Assembly: GCA_035578905.1 (NCBI GenBank)
Contig: JAQJVL010000615.1
Span: 33,446-97,445 of the forward strand
DNA: 64,000 bases
Source: Stictocephala bisonia
Taxonomy: Eukaryota > Arthropoda > Insecta > Hemiptera > Membracidae
Reading direction: 5' to 3'
Below the pieces are notes generated by a model that did no database searches, had not been told where the DNA came from, and saw nothing but the letters and a program-made list of their open reading frames with translations. Numbering within the stretch: position 1 is the first letter of the stretch; the number at the start of each line of letters is the position of its first letter. The translations under genes and the position numbers were made by a program. Of the stretch, positions 1 to 11,734 are shown in pieces.

Positions 1-305
1 CTAACCTGACCGAATTACTGATAACCTTTTTAACTGACTAGCAGAAGCTGTCGGAATGAACTTGACTAACAAAAATAACCAATATTTCCGTTGGTTGCAG
101 ACTACACATAACAGAACATCCTGGATTATGTCATAAATAATGTGTTATAAGATTTTAAGTAATATTTTCTCTGATCTCTTACTGCATACAATATGCTCTC
201 CAAAGCAGTTATAATCAATCAACGATAATGTAACTGAATTGAAGTTATCATTACTCAAACACGATGATTCGATCGTAATTGGAGAGCAGGACTGCAGCAG
301 GAGTG
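1..305. other. No gene seen; probable Kank intron or flank
   Basis: AT-rich DNA without a credible open reading frame or splice-bounded coding block. It precedes the terminal inverted repeat that begins at 306. Only short chance frames cross it. Confidence 0.5.
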
Positions 306-971
306 TAGAGATGGGTAGTTCATGAACGATCGAGCCACTAGTCAGCTTAGTGAACGAGTGAACAAGTTTGTTCATTAAGATTTGAACTAGTTCAGTTCAA
401 AGTGAACATCAGAGCTAAAGAACACTGACAAAAATCATTAAATGTAATTATTTATTGTTATCAATATTAATAACAAAATATCCCTCCCTTTATTACCTCT
501 CCCCTTTAGGGGAACCGAGCCTCAGGTAAAGGGCGGGTCACAGGTGGCGGATAGTGAATGTTCCACCAGATATGGTGGACAGCTGCGAATAAGGGGTAAC
601 CCGAATAAGCAGTCCCGGACCGAGGCGGCAGCACCGGAGGGCGGGGGAGGGTGATCTGTGGCTGGGTCACACTCAGCAAGTCCACATGAGCCCGATGATA
701 GTGCTGTGTCATGGCGAGGAAGTGCCGCCATCAAATAAGCACTGCCCGTACTGCCTTGTACGATAGGGTTTGGGTACCCGAAGGCTAGGAGAAGGTCACT
801 CTGATGTAACACCGAGGCCAGGCCAACGTCTTGAAGCTGCAGTGAAAGCAATTGGCCTAGAAGAAGAAGACTCTGATCACAAACTCCTGGTCCTCCAGGT
901 TGGGGGTTGAGCGTTGGGCTGACAACCCGCCTCGTAAAAACTAGCTCGTTACGTATCACCAACAAAATGCT

Positions 972-2302
972 TTGAAACAGGACTGGAACTTAAGGAATAA
1001 GACCCGGCTTTGCATAAAGGAATTGAGATTTGGAACATGGAGCGTTCGAAGTTTAGCCATACCAGGTGCAATAGATATTCTGTCAAAGGAGCTAGAAGAA
1101 AGAAACATGGATATTGTAGCACTTCAAGAGACAAGATGGCCTTTGGCAGGAAGAGTTAATACCAAAGAGTATGTGATATATTATAGTGGCTGTGATTATA
1201 ATAGATACTACGGAGGTACCGGTTTTGCGGTTAAAAGAAAGTGGAGCGAAGCAGTTTTATCTTTTAATCCTTGTAATGAAAGACTATGTACAATAAGAAT
1301 TAGAGGAAGGTTTTCAAACATATCGCTGGTGAGCATTTATGCTCCCACAGAGGATGCTGAAGAAGACGATAAAGACAGATTTTATGAAAATCTGGAAGAA
1401 GTTACCAATGACCTTCCTCAGTATGACCTAAGGATGATAATAGGAGATGCAAACGCCAAAATAGGGAAAGAGAAAATATGGACTGCCGTTGCCGGCAAGG
1501 AAAGTCTCCACGAAACATCCAACGATAATGGAATCAGACTGTTAAGTTTCAGTGAAGCAAGCAACTTCAAAATAATGAGTACAATGTTCCCCCACAAAAG
1601 AATACATAAAGAAACTTGGGTATCACCGAATGGACTCGTAAAGAACCAGATTGACCACGTATTAATAGATCAAAGGCATAAAACAAGCATCCTTGATGTA
1701 CACAGTCTAAGGAGCGCAGAGTGTGGCTCAGACCATAATCTTGTCCTCATAAAAGTTTTTCAAAGAATAGCAGTAGAGAAGAAAAAGGGACAAAGACAAA
1801 CTGATATTTATGAAATGATAAATTAAAGATAAAAGAAGTGGCGGATAAATTTAAACTAACTCTTAAGAATAGGTTCCAAGTGCTTACTGACCTAGAAGCT
1901 GAAACTGAAACAAGTATAGAAGATAGATGGATTAGTCTGAAAAGTGCTATACAAGAAACAACTATGGAGATATGTGGAAAAAGGAAAAGGAAAAAGAGAA
2001 ATGTCTGGTTCGACGAAGAATGTGAGAAGAAACTGGAAGAGAGAAAAGATCTAAGGAAAAAATGGCTACAAGAACAATCAGAGGAATCAAATCAGAGGTA
2101 CAGAAGGTTTCAAAACGAAACAAATAAACTGTTGAGAAAGAAGAAAAGACAGTATATAAATAGTATAATAGGCAAAGCAGAATCTATGCATAGTGAAAAC
2201 ACTAAAATATTTTATAAGACAGTAAAAATGTTTAAGAAAAGATTCCAACCGAACTCCTTTGGGATTAAGCTTGAAGGAAAAGTCATTGTAGAAAAACCTT
2301 AA
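972..2302 (+). pseudogene. RTE-like LINE: AP endonuclease half of the polyprotein
   Basis: This encodes the apurinic/apyrimidinic-type endonuclease that nicks target DNA for target-primed reverse transcription. Recognisable parts in order are the amino-terminal strand FGTWSVRSLAIPG, the catalytic ALQETRW motif, YAPTEDAEEDDKDRFY, the GDANAKIG metal-site loop, and the terminal GSDHNLVLIKV with the catalytic Asp-His pair. The frame runs 972-1826, ends in a frameshift near 1820 and resumes in another frame at 1838-2302 (linker rich in Lys, Arg and Glu, probably helical). A nonsense codon at 2300-2302 separates it from the reverse transcriptase in the same frame. Proteins of this kind are often labelled craniofacial development protein 2-like in insect annotations, but this is a transposon gene, not a host gene. 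Confidence 0.85.
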
Positions 2303-3923
2303 GTCCTAGAAATATGGAGAAAATATTTTGACAATCTATTAAATGTAGAAAACGATTTTACAAACAATAATAGTGACTGTGTATTCCTAAATGTACAACC
2401 AAAAGTAGAAGAACCAAGTATGGAGGAAGTAAAAAGGGTAATAAAAGATATGAAAAGTAACAAAGCATCTGGCGCAGATGGTATCAGTGCCGAAATGATA
2501 AAGGCAGGAGGTAAATATTTAATTACGCAAATCCATAAGCTGTTATTACAAATCTGGAGAGAAGAATACGTACCGAAAGAATGAGAAGAAGCAATAATAA
2601 TACCACTTCATAAGAAAGGCGACAAACAGAACCCAGAAAACTACAGAGGAATATCTCTTTTAAACACTACCTACAAAATCTTCTCCAAAATTGTACTTAG
2701 AAGACTAGAAACCTTCACCAATGAAATTATAGAAGAACACCAAGCTGGATTCATAAAAAGCAGATCGACCGCAGACCAAATTTTCATTCTTAAACAAGCC
2801 ATTCCAAAATACTGGGAGTTTAACAAACATTTTTTTGGAATTCTTATCGATTTCAGCAAAGCCTATGACAGTTTGTGTAGAGAAAAGATATGGGAAAAAA
2901 TGGAAGGTTTCGGAATACCAAGGAAAATCATAAATTTGGCAAGGCTTAGTGTAAATAACAGCAGATGTAGAGTAAAATTGGAAAACGACTACACCACAAC
3001 CTTTGAAGTTAAGACAGGAGTGAGACAAGGTGATGGCTTGTCCCCTATTCTTTTTAATATCGCATTGGAAGGAGCATTAAAAGAAGTAAAGAAAACTAAT
3101 ATAGGGATAGAAATAGGGGATAAAATATCAGCTCTGGCCTTTGCAGATGACGTAGTTTTGTTGGCAGAAAGCAAAGAAGATCTGAAAATTATAACTGAAT
3201 TTATAATTAAAGAAACCCAAGAAGTTGGACTTAAAGTTAGCAATGAAAAAACTAAATTTATGTATTTTGGCCGAAATCCTGACAACACACAAAATTTTAC
3301 AGTAGACGGAAACAATTTTGAAAGAGTAGATGAATTCAAATACCTTGGTACAATAATTGGCTCTAACAACAGTGAACACACAGAAATTCAAAGTAGAATA
3401 AACTCAGCTAACAGAAGCATGTTTGCTCTAAATAAACTTATGTCATCAAAACTTTTGTCTTACCATACAAAAATTAAAATTTACAAAACAATAATCAGAC
3501 CAGTAATTCTCTGCGGAGCTGAGTCATGGATTATCGACAAAAACACAGAAAAAAAGCGGATCACTTTTGAGAACAAAGTACTCAGAAAAATCTTTGGACC
3601 CACAGTAGAAAACGGAGTATGGAGGCTGAAGCACAACAGAGAAATTAGAGATCTATTCAAAGAACCAGACATTATAGCAGAAGCCAAGTACCGACGTTTT
3701 CGGTGGGCGGGGCACGTAATGAGAAGAAATAATAATACTATGATAAAACAAGTGTGGAAAGAAAACCCTGACGGTAGAAGGCCCCCTGGACGTCCTAAGA
3801 AAAGTGGTCATCGACATGAATAAATTAAGGGTCAATGAAGAAGATGCAGAGGATCGTGAGAAGTGGAGGCAAATTGTTGGTGAGGCCAAATACCACCTTG
3901 GGTATCAGTGGCCATGGGAGTAA
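2303..3923 (+). pseudogene. RTE-like LINE: reverse transcriptase half
   Basis: The frame continues from the endonuclease half. Visible blocks are KASGADGISAEMIKAGG, YRGISLLNTTYKI, EEHQAGFIKSRSTADQ, domain A (FGILIDFSKAYDS), VRQGDGLSPILFNI, and the catalytic LAFADDVVLLAES box (FADD). They are followed by KYLGTIIG and the RRFRWAGHVMRRN / GRRPPGRPKK carboxyl region. Damage: a TGA at 2582-2584 within the RT amino-terminal part, and a frameshift near 3803, after which the true end reads on to WPWE and the stop at 3921-3923. With the upstream lesions this copy cannot make an intact polyprotein, although the catalytic residues survive. Confidence 0.88.
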
Positions 3924-4139
3924 GTAAGTAATAACAAAAACTGAAGTTTGAAGAAAGTTGATTGAACAAATTTACAAGTATAAATAATAAAAGATTGTCT
4001 ATGAAACAAAGCTCGTAACAAAACTATAAATCACTTCAACCGTCGCTTGTACAAGTCGTTGTTCATTGCGTCATAGTGAACTAGTTCATTACAGTGAATG
4101 ATTTGGTCGTGGTCTAATCTTGCAAGTTACCCATGTCTA

Positions 4140-4593
4140 AAGTGGCATAGTTTGATTAGAGTTATGCGAACTTGCGCATGCGATGAAGATGACCGGCGCC
4201 TGACTTTCATCTCATTGCAGTTAGCTGTTGTTCATTTTATAAAATCGCAAAAGCCATCTGTCATTCTGAATGAGTCAGTACATAGTTTGTTATTAAGTTG
4301 CACTACAAATACGGTTCTGATTAGTTATTTATACACAAAACCAGATATCATTCTGCAGAAATTAATTTTGTAATTTTGGGGTACAGAAAATAGTTTCTCA
4401 ATTAGATGATTTCTTTCTGCAGTCGTCACTTTCGTTCAACGAAAATGTCACCTTGTCGAACGTTATTCTATTTTGGAGACCATCATTATATGTTCTAGCA
4501 TTGCTTTTATATATTAAAGAAAAGCATAGCATTTCCACAGGACCAGACACACATTTGTCTAATAACCTTCAGTGATGAGTCAGCGCTTGAGCA
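4140..4593. other. No gene seen
   Basis: Unique-looking DNA between the TIR element and the next LINE. The only open frame (4098-4373) has no recognisable similarity and spans the TIR boundary. The stretch from about 4560 may already be 5' UTR of the following LINE. Confidence 0.4.
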
Positions 4594-4731
4594 GTGAAGG
4601 TCGTTATCAGTATCGTGCTTCCGCAGGTTACGTGGTGTATTAATTTTGCTACTGTGAGCTTAAACCTGACTTGTTTCGACAATTATTTTTACAATTATTA
4701 TTTATTAACCATCGCAATTTTATTATTCAAA

Positions 4732-5620
4732 ATGATGAATTGTGGAGTGTGTGCCAAGGTGATTTCGTCTAACAAGTTAAAATTAGTATGCAGTGATTGT
4801 AATGGTGAGTTTCATGCGGCATGTCTCAAGATGAACAAAGCGGATATTGAATGCATCACAGCCAATGAACTCGTGTGGAGATGTGGAAATTGTGCTTCTG
4901 AAAGGAGAAAGAGCATGCGTCTTGATTCATCTATTCAAGAAAGTAACGTAACTCTAGATGATATAATGGCAGCTATAAATGAAATTAGAAATAGTCAAAG
5001 AAGCTGTGAAAGAAAATATAACATTTCATTTGAGTCACTTAATACGAAATTGGAAGAGAATACTATGGCAATAAAATCACACAATGAGCAATATGAAAAA
5101 TATATTAAAATAATGGAAGAATTGATATCAGAGAACAAACAACTAAAGGAGAAAGTAAAAAGACTAGAAGATGTGGAACAATATTCCAGAAGTAACTCTC
5201 TCGAAATACACAGTAACCCAATGGAAAAAATGAAAATGTTATAAGTATAGTGCAGGAGGTTGGAGGAGCATTGGACTTGGACATTTCCGACTCAATGGTG
5301 GACGCCTGTCATAGACTGGGAAACAAACAGCAAAATGGAAACCCTCCCGGCATTATAGTGAAATTCGTGAGGCACATAGACAAGGAGAAGTTCATCCGAA
5401 AACGGAGTGTGAAACGTACATTGTCTACCAGACACATCAACAGGCCCGATGACAGACCCATCTATGTAAACGAGTCCCTGTCACTGTCGAGGATGAGACT
5501 TCTAGCCATGGCGAGAGCAGCAAGGAACGAGAAGAACTACAAGTTCCTTTGGATCCGGAATGAAAAATCTACCTGAGGAAAGAGGAAAATGTGGCTAGTC
5601 GTGAAGATTGTGTCTAATCA
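4732..5620 (+). pseudogene. LINE ORF1: PHD finger, coiled coil, nucleic-acid binding tail
   Basis: ORF1 of the shattered LINE, probably an RNA-binding chaperone-like protein. The start at 4732 (two adjacent Met codons) is chosen because the zinc finger begins directly after it: MMNCGVCAKV, then CSDCNGEFHAACLK and WRCGNCA, a C4HC3-like PHD pattern. Residues about 80-160 are a Glu/Lys-rich coiled coil (KIMEELISENKQLKEKVKRL), followed by QYSRSNSLEIH, a phrase common in LINE ORF1 proteins. A frameshift near 5222 moves the frame to 5250-5576 (DACHRLGNK, PGIIVKFVRH, RMRLLAMARAARNEKNYKF). A second shift near 5560 extends the reading to about 5620. The protein is therefore broken. Confidence 0.75.
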
Positions 5621-5639
5621 AGAAGACTTAAGTAAGTTG

Positions 5640-6118
5640 TAAACAATCAACACTTTTTTTAATTTTAGTATATTTATGGAGATTTATTTTTATTTTCAAT
5701 TACCTACTTTTATTTCAAATGGAAAAATAGTAATAAATAAAATAGGTAGTGAAACCAAAGAATTGTTAGAATTAAAATGCCAGGAACGTTATAGCTGCTT
5801 ATTTATTTGTAGGTATATGTTTGTCTGTATGTAAGTGTGTGTATGTGGATATAGGCGAGTATATGTATGTATATATTTATAGGTGTGTATGTGTCTGTAC
5901 ATTTGTTTATATGTCAGTATTAAAATGGTGGGCATGTTAGTTTCAGATATGGTACAAATGTTTATTTTGTTTAAAGGGATGTATAATTTTTGTTTAGTAT
6001 GCATGGGTGTACGAAAGTTATATTAAATTCAAGAGCAGAAAATAAGCAATGGTAAATTTGTAAATAAACAAACAATATGTCTATGAGTAGATTAGGAGAA
6101 AAAATTCATTTTAGTATA
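5640..6118. other. ORF1-ORF2 spacer with degenerate TATG/GTAT tract
   Basis: AT-rich spacer of the LINE without coding signal. Positions about 5806-5935 are an imperfect tetranucleotide tract (gtatgtaagtgtgtgtatg and similar). This tract produces a repetitive Tyr/His/Thr-rich minus-strand frame that is not a gene. Confidence 0.5.
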
Positions 6119-7000
6119 ATTCTTTAAAATATAAGAAGCATGAGAAGTAATTTTGATGTTTTTCTCGATGACTAATGGCAAGAAATTTATTACCAAATGT
6201 AATAATTTTAACTGAAATTATTATTTTAGTTAAAATTATTATAGTTGGTTTATGAATAGTGAAAAACAGTTCTCACCAAAGTACAATAGTTTTATAAATT
6301 CAAATGAGGGATATAGAGCTGGAGGAGTTATTGTCTATGTAAGATCAAATTTAGAAATAATTGAATGCAGTTCTATAATGATTCAATCTGCGGATTCTAT
6401 AAAATTAGACTTTAATGTTAACTTCAAACGTTTTTTAATACTAGCCATTTATAGACTCCATAGTTTTAACAAAGACCTATTTTTAAATGAAATTAATAAT
6501 TTATTTTTAATGAATAACAATTTTAGTCACTATGAAAACATTTTTTTCCTAGGAGATATTAACTATAATATTTTAGAAAATAATAACTTAATAGATGATT
6601 ATAATTCATTATTAGCTTCAAATGGTTTAGAATGTTTATCAAAAGAACCAACAAGAATAACAGATAACACCAGTTCATACATTGACCATGTTTATGTAAA
6701 GATAACAAATAAAAATGATATAGGCATTGATATAGAATTAATACATGCAAATATAACGGATCATATGATGATTCAAGTCAAGGTTAGTGTTTGTCCTGGT
6801 GGAATGCTGAGCGATAAGGAATTACCTTACTGTCAGGCTTATCACATCAATGTCGACTCTTCTAGATAAGACAGACTGGACTGAGGTCCACAATGACTCA
6901 AACCCATCAACTGCTTTTGACACTTTTAACTCCATACTGGAAAATGTAATCTTAAAAAGTAAGAAAGAAGTAATGAAAAGTAATTTAAATGTTGCCAAAA
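6119..7000 (+). pseudogene. LINE ORF2: endonuclease remnant
   Basis: Endonuclease portion of ORF2 of the shattered LINE. It starts with NIRSMRSNFDVFLDD (a typical LINE endonuclease opening), then GYRAGGVIVYVRSNLEI, ILAIYR, the catalytic FFLGDINYNI, CLSKEPTRITDNTSSYIDHVYV and ITDHMMIQVKV (Asp-His). The longest open part is 6252-6869. The first residues need a frameshift before 6250, and the tail (LLDKTDWTEVHN, FNSILENVILKSKKEV) needs another near 6860. A short perfect inverted repeat (TAATAATTTTAACT, arms 14 bp) lies near 6202-6241, just where the first frame is lost. The catalytic residues remain but the gene is dead. Confidence 0.8.
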
Positions 7001-7013
7001 TTGTTCTTGGCTT

Positions 7014-7729
7014 ATGAGGAATTTTTAAATTAGTTTTTATGCCTAGCTTAGTGATCAGGTTCTCCCATATCTGTCATTTCAGGGTGTCTTTAGCCACTTG
7101 TCAGAGTAGGTTTGTTTGGGAACTTTCTCTCCTGAACAGTCTTGCTCATTAGACAAGAAAGTAATGCATTTTACATTGGAAGTGTAATATGTTTATTACC
7201 ATATCATATTAACCCTCTCCAGTGCCTGGTACCACATATGTATTTCCAGCAGGTCGGTAAATTAATAGATTCTAGTAATGACATCGGCCACTTAAGCCTA
7301 AAATATAAGATCAGTACATTGATTATTCTTATTCTGCCAGCTGTTTTATTCTCAATTTTTATTCTCAAAAACTTACAGTAAGTTACAGCACTATTTGAAA
7401 CAAGAGAAAAGTAGTTAACACAGATTTTTTCAGTGAGCATTGGCCTACATGGGCAGGATAAACAATATAAAACAACGTGTTTGAGGCTATATTGTTGATC
7501 ACATATTCTCTTCAATATTGATATGTGATCTTTGTTTTTGTCTCGACATATCAAAGATCACAAAAATTGGATTCACTCTTCAAAATGAATTTAATCATTT
7601 AACTTAAACGAGTCTCCTTTTAATAATAAGACCTCTGTCTTTGATGTAGTCAGCTGGACGTCTTATCCCTGGGATTGGTCCCCAATAATGAACTATGTTG
7701 ACTGCAATGTGGCTAGTAATATGCTTGTA
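7014..7729. other. No gene seen
   Basis: Sequence between the LINE endonuclease remnant and the pogo MITE. It has no recognisable coding signal. A TTAACCCT word at about 7209-7216 resembles a piggyBac terminus, but I found no partner end. Confidence 0.4.
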
Positions 7730-8530
7730 CAGTAGAGTCCCACTAATCCGAAAATCTGCTTAATCCAAAACGTAAATTGGCAAACAATTCTGGAAAAATA
7801 AAAATGCAGTTACTGTACGAACCACTACTTTATTTTTTTAAATATGACACGAGAATATTATTTAAAGTATTGAACTATTAATAAACATTTCAAATGTTAA
7901 CTGGTTTGAACAAAATCAGTTGAATTTCTTTCCTACAAGGAAGAATTACTCTCCCTCGAAGCTAAATTATGCCAGTGTCTCAAAAACATGGTATCCACTG
8001 GGGTCCGGGTGGGTTGTTGCTCTAGCAGAGTAAAACTTAAAAGGCAGCAGTTCGGTATGGAAATAACAAAACTGGGATAAGTAAACACATGATTTTGAAA
8101 TGTTGATGCGATACTGATAAGGGAATTGGGAACAATGCTGTCTGAGGTAGTGTGCGAAAGTCAGAAATATGCACACAACTTCCGTCAGCTGATAACAAAA
8201 CAATAGTAGCCTAGTGGGGAATGCAACAGCATCAAGTAGCGTTGGGTCTGAGATCAATTTCCGACAGTGACTCCAACTTTTAGTCTTAAAAACCGGTGTT
8301 TGATCGTACCTCACAGATAAATGTATTTTTCTACTAAAGGATTCATTATCTCCTTCTTATTGTCAAAGGCTCTTATTGTGTTCAAAACTCAAGTACTGTA
8401 CTTAATGGTAGACATATTATTTATGTTATGTTTTATCAAAAGTGTTTTAAGAAAATTTGTTTAATCCGAAAAATGTAGTAATCCGAAATGGGTTCAGTCC
8501 CAATTATTTCGGATTACTGGGACTCCACTG
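7730..8530. mobile_element. pogo/Tigger-type MITE, 801 bp
   Basis: The terminal inverted repeats begin CAGTAGAGTCCCACTAATCC on the left and, read inward from the right, CAGTGGAGTCCCAGTAATCC. They match at 22 of 24 positions. The element is flanked by TA on both sides (7728-7729 and 8531-8532), the duplication expected for Tc1/mariner/pogo elements. The CAGT(A/G)GAGTCCC terminus is characteristic of the Tigger branch of pogo. The minus-strand frame at 7967-8314 shows no transposase features, so this is a non-autonomous copy. Confidence 0.85.
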
Positions 8531-8532
8531 TA

Positions 8533-8736
8533 CAACAATTTAAAAGTATTATCGATATGTCAATGAAAGTAATAACAGTTTTACCAAAAACATCTCGATT
8601 AAAACTTTGGATGACTGTAGCTTTGGTCAGATCAATCCGGAACAGAGATGTTATAAGCAGGCAATTGAAAAAGCAACCATTTAATATTGAATTAAAAATC
8701 TGCTTTAGAAATTACCGCAACATTTTAACAAACTTA
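8533..8736 (+). pseudogene. LINE ORF2 linker segment
   Basis: This encodes the endonuclease-to-RT linker of a CR1/Jockey-type LINE: SRLKLWMTVALVRSIRNRD, then LKICFRNYRNILTNL. Its reading frame is cut by the Harbinger insertion at 8734-8736 (TTA) and continues at 12711 with IKTAKHLHYR. It is open across the segment but too short to be a gene on its own. Confidence 0.7.
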
Positions 8737-8759
8737 AGGTGCGTTGTCACTGGTGCGGC
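8737..8759 (+). repeat. Harbinger left TIR (23 bp)
   Basis: A perfect inverted match to 12688-12710. The preceding TTA (8734-8736) is the target-site copy. Confidence 0.93.
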
Positions 8760-8978
8760 TGGAACGATAATCGTTGAACTACAGTCGTTGGACGATAATC
8801 GTAGAGCGCCTGCTGTGCATTGTCTTCAATGGCGCCGTTGTCACTGACGTGACTGTCGCCAGAGTCGCTGACTGCAGTCGTACGGGTCTGCTGCTGGAGC
8901 AGTCATAATCGCAGTCGTTGGCCGATTTTCGAGGGGTGCACATGCGAGTTTGATTGAGTGCGTAAGTGTGTTTGTGCA

Positions 8979-11734
8979 ATGTCATCCAAAACAGCTCTAA
9001 AATTAAATTTTACACCTGAGGAAGACGAGAAACTAGTAGAGGCGATTTCTCCTCACCCTTTGATTTATGACCTGAGAAATCCCCAGTATAAGGACCAAAG
9101 GGCTAAAGACAATGTTTGGGTGGTTATATCTGAAGAAGTTGGAAGATCAGGTAAGTGTATTTCACATAATTAACTAATATAACAAACTAATAACCCCCAC
9201 AGTTTGATTATGCTCTGTTTTAATACTTTAGAATACTTTCTTTCAGAAAATATCATATTTTTTGCCTTACAAAATTTAAAAAAGCAATAAAAAATAACTG
9301 TAGTTGATGATACTCGTTTTCTATATCTGGAGGTCTCCAAACTTAATTATTCCTATCGGGAAGCAAATAGGGGCGATATTTTTACCAATTTTTGGATGAT
9401 ATTTCATACCTATATCTATACCTTTTTTACCTATAGGTTAAGTAGTTTCTTAGACAAGAGTACCTAAAGAGGAATTTAACAATTCGGAGGTAGGCCTTAG
9501 TGGCTCGCCTTAAGCGGTATGCCAAGTGATCACTCAATTTACAAGAAATAACTGTGATAGTAAAGAAACAAAAATACAGCAAAACCTTTTTATTAAGACA
9601 TAAAAATGAACATTTAAATGTTTGTTTCGTTAATAAACCAATAGCGTAAACTCTCAAGACATGTTGGTTTAGGATCTGTCTGTTTTGTGTACACTTGATT
9701 CTTGCCAACTTACTTTCCCCTCTTCCACAAAGTATGAGGCAAAAGTGCTCCTCACGGTGAAACCCTTAACGTTTGCATAACCACCAGTAGCTCTTAGGGG
9801 GATCAAATTTTCTGTCGGTAGGGCCTCGGTTGGGTCAAGTTCGTAGTTCACTCTTCCACTACGAGAGAGATAGCCTTCCCTAATCATGTTGTGCAAACAA
9901 CAACTGACAACTATGACATTGTCAACAGTTTCTGGGAGTAGATTGATTGGAGTATAAAAAACTCGAAATACCTGGCTCAAAATGCCAAAGGCGTTTTCAG
10001 AGGTTCTGCGAGCACGGCACAACCAGTAATTGAACGTGCCTTTAATATTGTTTGCAAGAGCATCTTCTTTTTGGTAAGGTTTCATCATATTAGGATGTAG
10101 CTTGAATGCGTCATCTCCTATCAACACATGTGGCAGCAAAAGTTGACTGTTTGGAAGCCTTCGTGGAGGTGGAAGTAGAGTGCCATTGAAAAACGCTTTC
10201 CCCAAGGTAGATTTTTCAAAAATCCCGCTATCTCCCTCTTTCCCGTAGGAGCCGACATCAATAAACATAAACTTGTAGTTAGCATCAACAACTGCAAGCA
10301 ATACTATAGAAAAGAACCCTTTGTAATTGTAGTACAAAGAGGAAGACTTCATAGGACACCTGATTCGTACGTGTTTTCCGTCGATGGCTCCGATGCAGTT
10401 TGGGAAATTCCATTTTACATAATATTCGTTAGACTTCTCTTCCAGTCCTTCTTTAGAAATGTTTGGTAAAAACAGTGGCACTAGCTTCTCCTTCAAAACA
10501 GCCAGAGTTTGTTTTATAATACGGCTTATTTCACTAACTGAAATCCTGTACTGAAATCTTAAAGAGTGATATGACTCTCCAGTAGCCAAGAATCTGGAAA
10601 AAACAAGAAGTAACGTTAAATTTCTTAGTAATTTTGTAATTACAACTATTTTGTAACTATGACATACTATCTAAATTATGCATCTAAAAGGAAACTTGCA
10701 TAAAAATATTTGTCTTTTTCAGTTGCTGACTGCAAGAAACGTTGGAGAAATATAAAAGATACACATGACAGGAAGATGCGAGAAAACAACAAAACTGGTT
10801 CTGAGGCCCCACCATGTAAAAAAGGGAAGAAGTGGCAGTTACAAGAACAACTTGCTTTCCTCCATTCTGCGGATGTTAAACGAAAGTAAGTTAAATAATA
10901 TACTAAGGGTTAACGTTGATGGTATATCAATATTTGTATTGAGAATATGTTTTATTCTGGTCAGTAGTGTACCTTCCACGCGCACAGATACTTTGGGCCA
11001 ACTGTAAACTGTAAAGGCCTAGCAGTTCATGTTTTCATTATTAAATCTTTTATTACGAGAAACAGGTTACCTAGTATTTTTTATTTGTTTTCAGAAGCTT
11101 CTGCAGCATCACCGAGGACAACGAAGGGAGTGCTTATGACGAAAATGATGACTCAGTTCCTTTCGATGTATCTGAAATTGAGCAAGAAACGCAAACAGAT
11201 GCAGCAGCTCGATCCTCGCCTCAGCCTGTGCCTCCGAAACAAGTGTCCACCAAAGAAGTCTTGTCTAAGAACGAAACTACTCTGCCAAAGAAAACTACTT
11301 TCCGCGATAAAGTTTGTTTTGCAATCGAAAAACGCTCCAAAGAGAGAGATACAATGATCAAGAATCTGCTTGAGAAGGATGAAGAAACAGACGATATAAC
11401 TTTATTTTTTAAAAGCATTGCAAAAACTGTTCAAAAGATGCCCCCTAGCTTGCAACAGCGAGCTAAGTTGGAAACATTAACTTTAATTTCAAATATAGAA
11501 TCCGATATGTGGGCGTCACGTCAGGGAACATCTGCAAATAACCAAATGTTTATGATCTCTTCGCCTTCGTCTTCTGATGCCAGTTTAATGTCATCAACGT
11601 CCCAATATGGCCAAACTCAGCAGTGTGGTGGGCAAACTTTATCTACCCAGCAGTATGATCAGAGTACAACAATTATGGATCCATACAATATGCCCAGTGG
11701 AAAATCTCCAATGTTCACTAACTTCATGAGTTAG
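8979..11734 (+). CDS. Harbinger accessory protein, MADF-BESS, three exons
   Basis: Exons join(8979-9150, 10723-10885, 11095-11734) give 975 nt and 324 residues with no stop. The junctions are CAG/GTAAGT, TTTTTCAG, AA/GTAAGT and TTTTCAG. The Met at 8979 is the first in-frame ATG. Residues about 7-80 form a MADF (Myb/SANT-like) domain: EDEKLVEAISPHPLIYDLRN and, across the exon 1-2 junction, DCKKRWRNIKDTHDRKM. Residues about 211-247 match a BESS motif (DITLFFKSIAKTVQKMP), a protein-interaction module. The middle is acidic and the tail is Gln/Ser-rich. Harbinger elements normally encode a transposase plus a Myb-like DNA-binding partner that brings the transposase into the nucleus and to the ends; this protein fits that role by inference. 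Its 1572-bp first intron contains exon 2 of the transposase on the opposite strand. Confidence 0.88.

Larger units (their letters stand above)
479..3928 (+). mobile_element. RTE-like LINE (CFDP2 type), nearly complete
   Basis: A non-LTR retrotransposon with a 5' UTR (about 500-970), one long ORF (endonuclease then reverse transcriptase) and a short tail of TAAG repeats rather than poly(A). It is flanked by an 11-bp duplication TAATAACAAAA at 468-478 and 3929-3939, so this is a full-length or near full-length insertion. The 5' UTR contains a gcgggtcacaggtggcgga block that recurs as a fragment near 60320-60350. The coding part carries several inactivating changes, described in the two ORF entries. 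The RTE assignment rests on the endonuclease start (FGTWSVRSL) and the carboxyl end (RRFRWAGHVMRRN, GRRPPGRPKK). Confidence 0.85.
306..4139. mobile_element. TIR-bounded DNA element (hAT-like?), split by a LINE
   Basis: The ends are imperfect inverted repeats: TAGAGATGGGTAG at 306-318 against the reverse complement of 4127-4139 (TAGACATGGGTAA), 11 of 13 identical. Both inner flanks are rich in GTTCA/TGAAC palindromes such as GAACTAGTTC. Without the LINE at 479-3928 the element would be under 400 bp, so it would be a non-autonomous, MITE-like copy. I see no convincing target-site duplication (caggagtg against aagtggca), so the superfamily is a guess based on the TAGAGATGG-type terminus. Confidence 0.4.

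Noticed and set aside
145..375. Minus-strand 76-codon frame at the left edge
   Set aside because: It crosses the TIR at 306 and has no recognisable domain.
505..965. Minus-strand frames in the first LINE's 5' UTR
   Set aside because: They are antisense to a GC-richer UTR; openness follows from composition, and no similarity was seen.
972..1826. Host craniofacial development protein 2 gene
   Set aside because: The similarity is to the endonuclease of an RTE-like LINE, which here is followed by its RT and flanked by a duplication.
5789..6004. Minus-strand Tyr/His/Thr-rich frame
   Set aside because: It is produced by a TATG/GTAT-type tandem tract; no protein-like composition.
7209..7216. TTAACCCT word suggesting a piggyBac end
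   Set aside because: No inverted partner ending in AGGGTTAA was found at a sensible distance.
10765..11357. Plus-strand frames overlapping the MADF exons in other phases
   Set aside because: They are out of phase with the spliced MADF protein, which carries the domain motifs; shadows.
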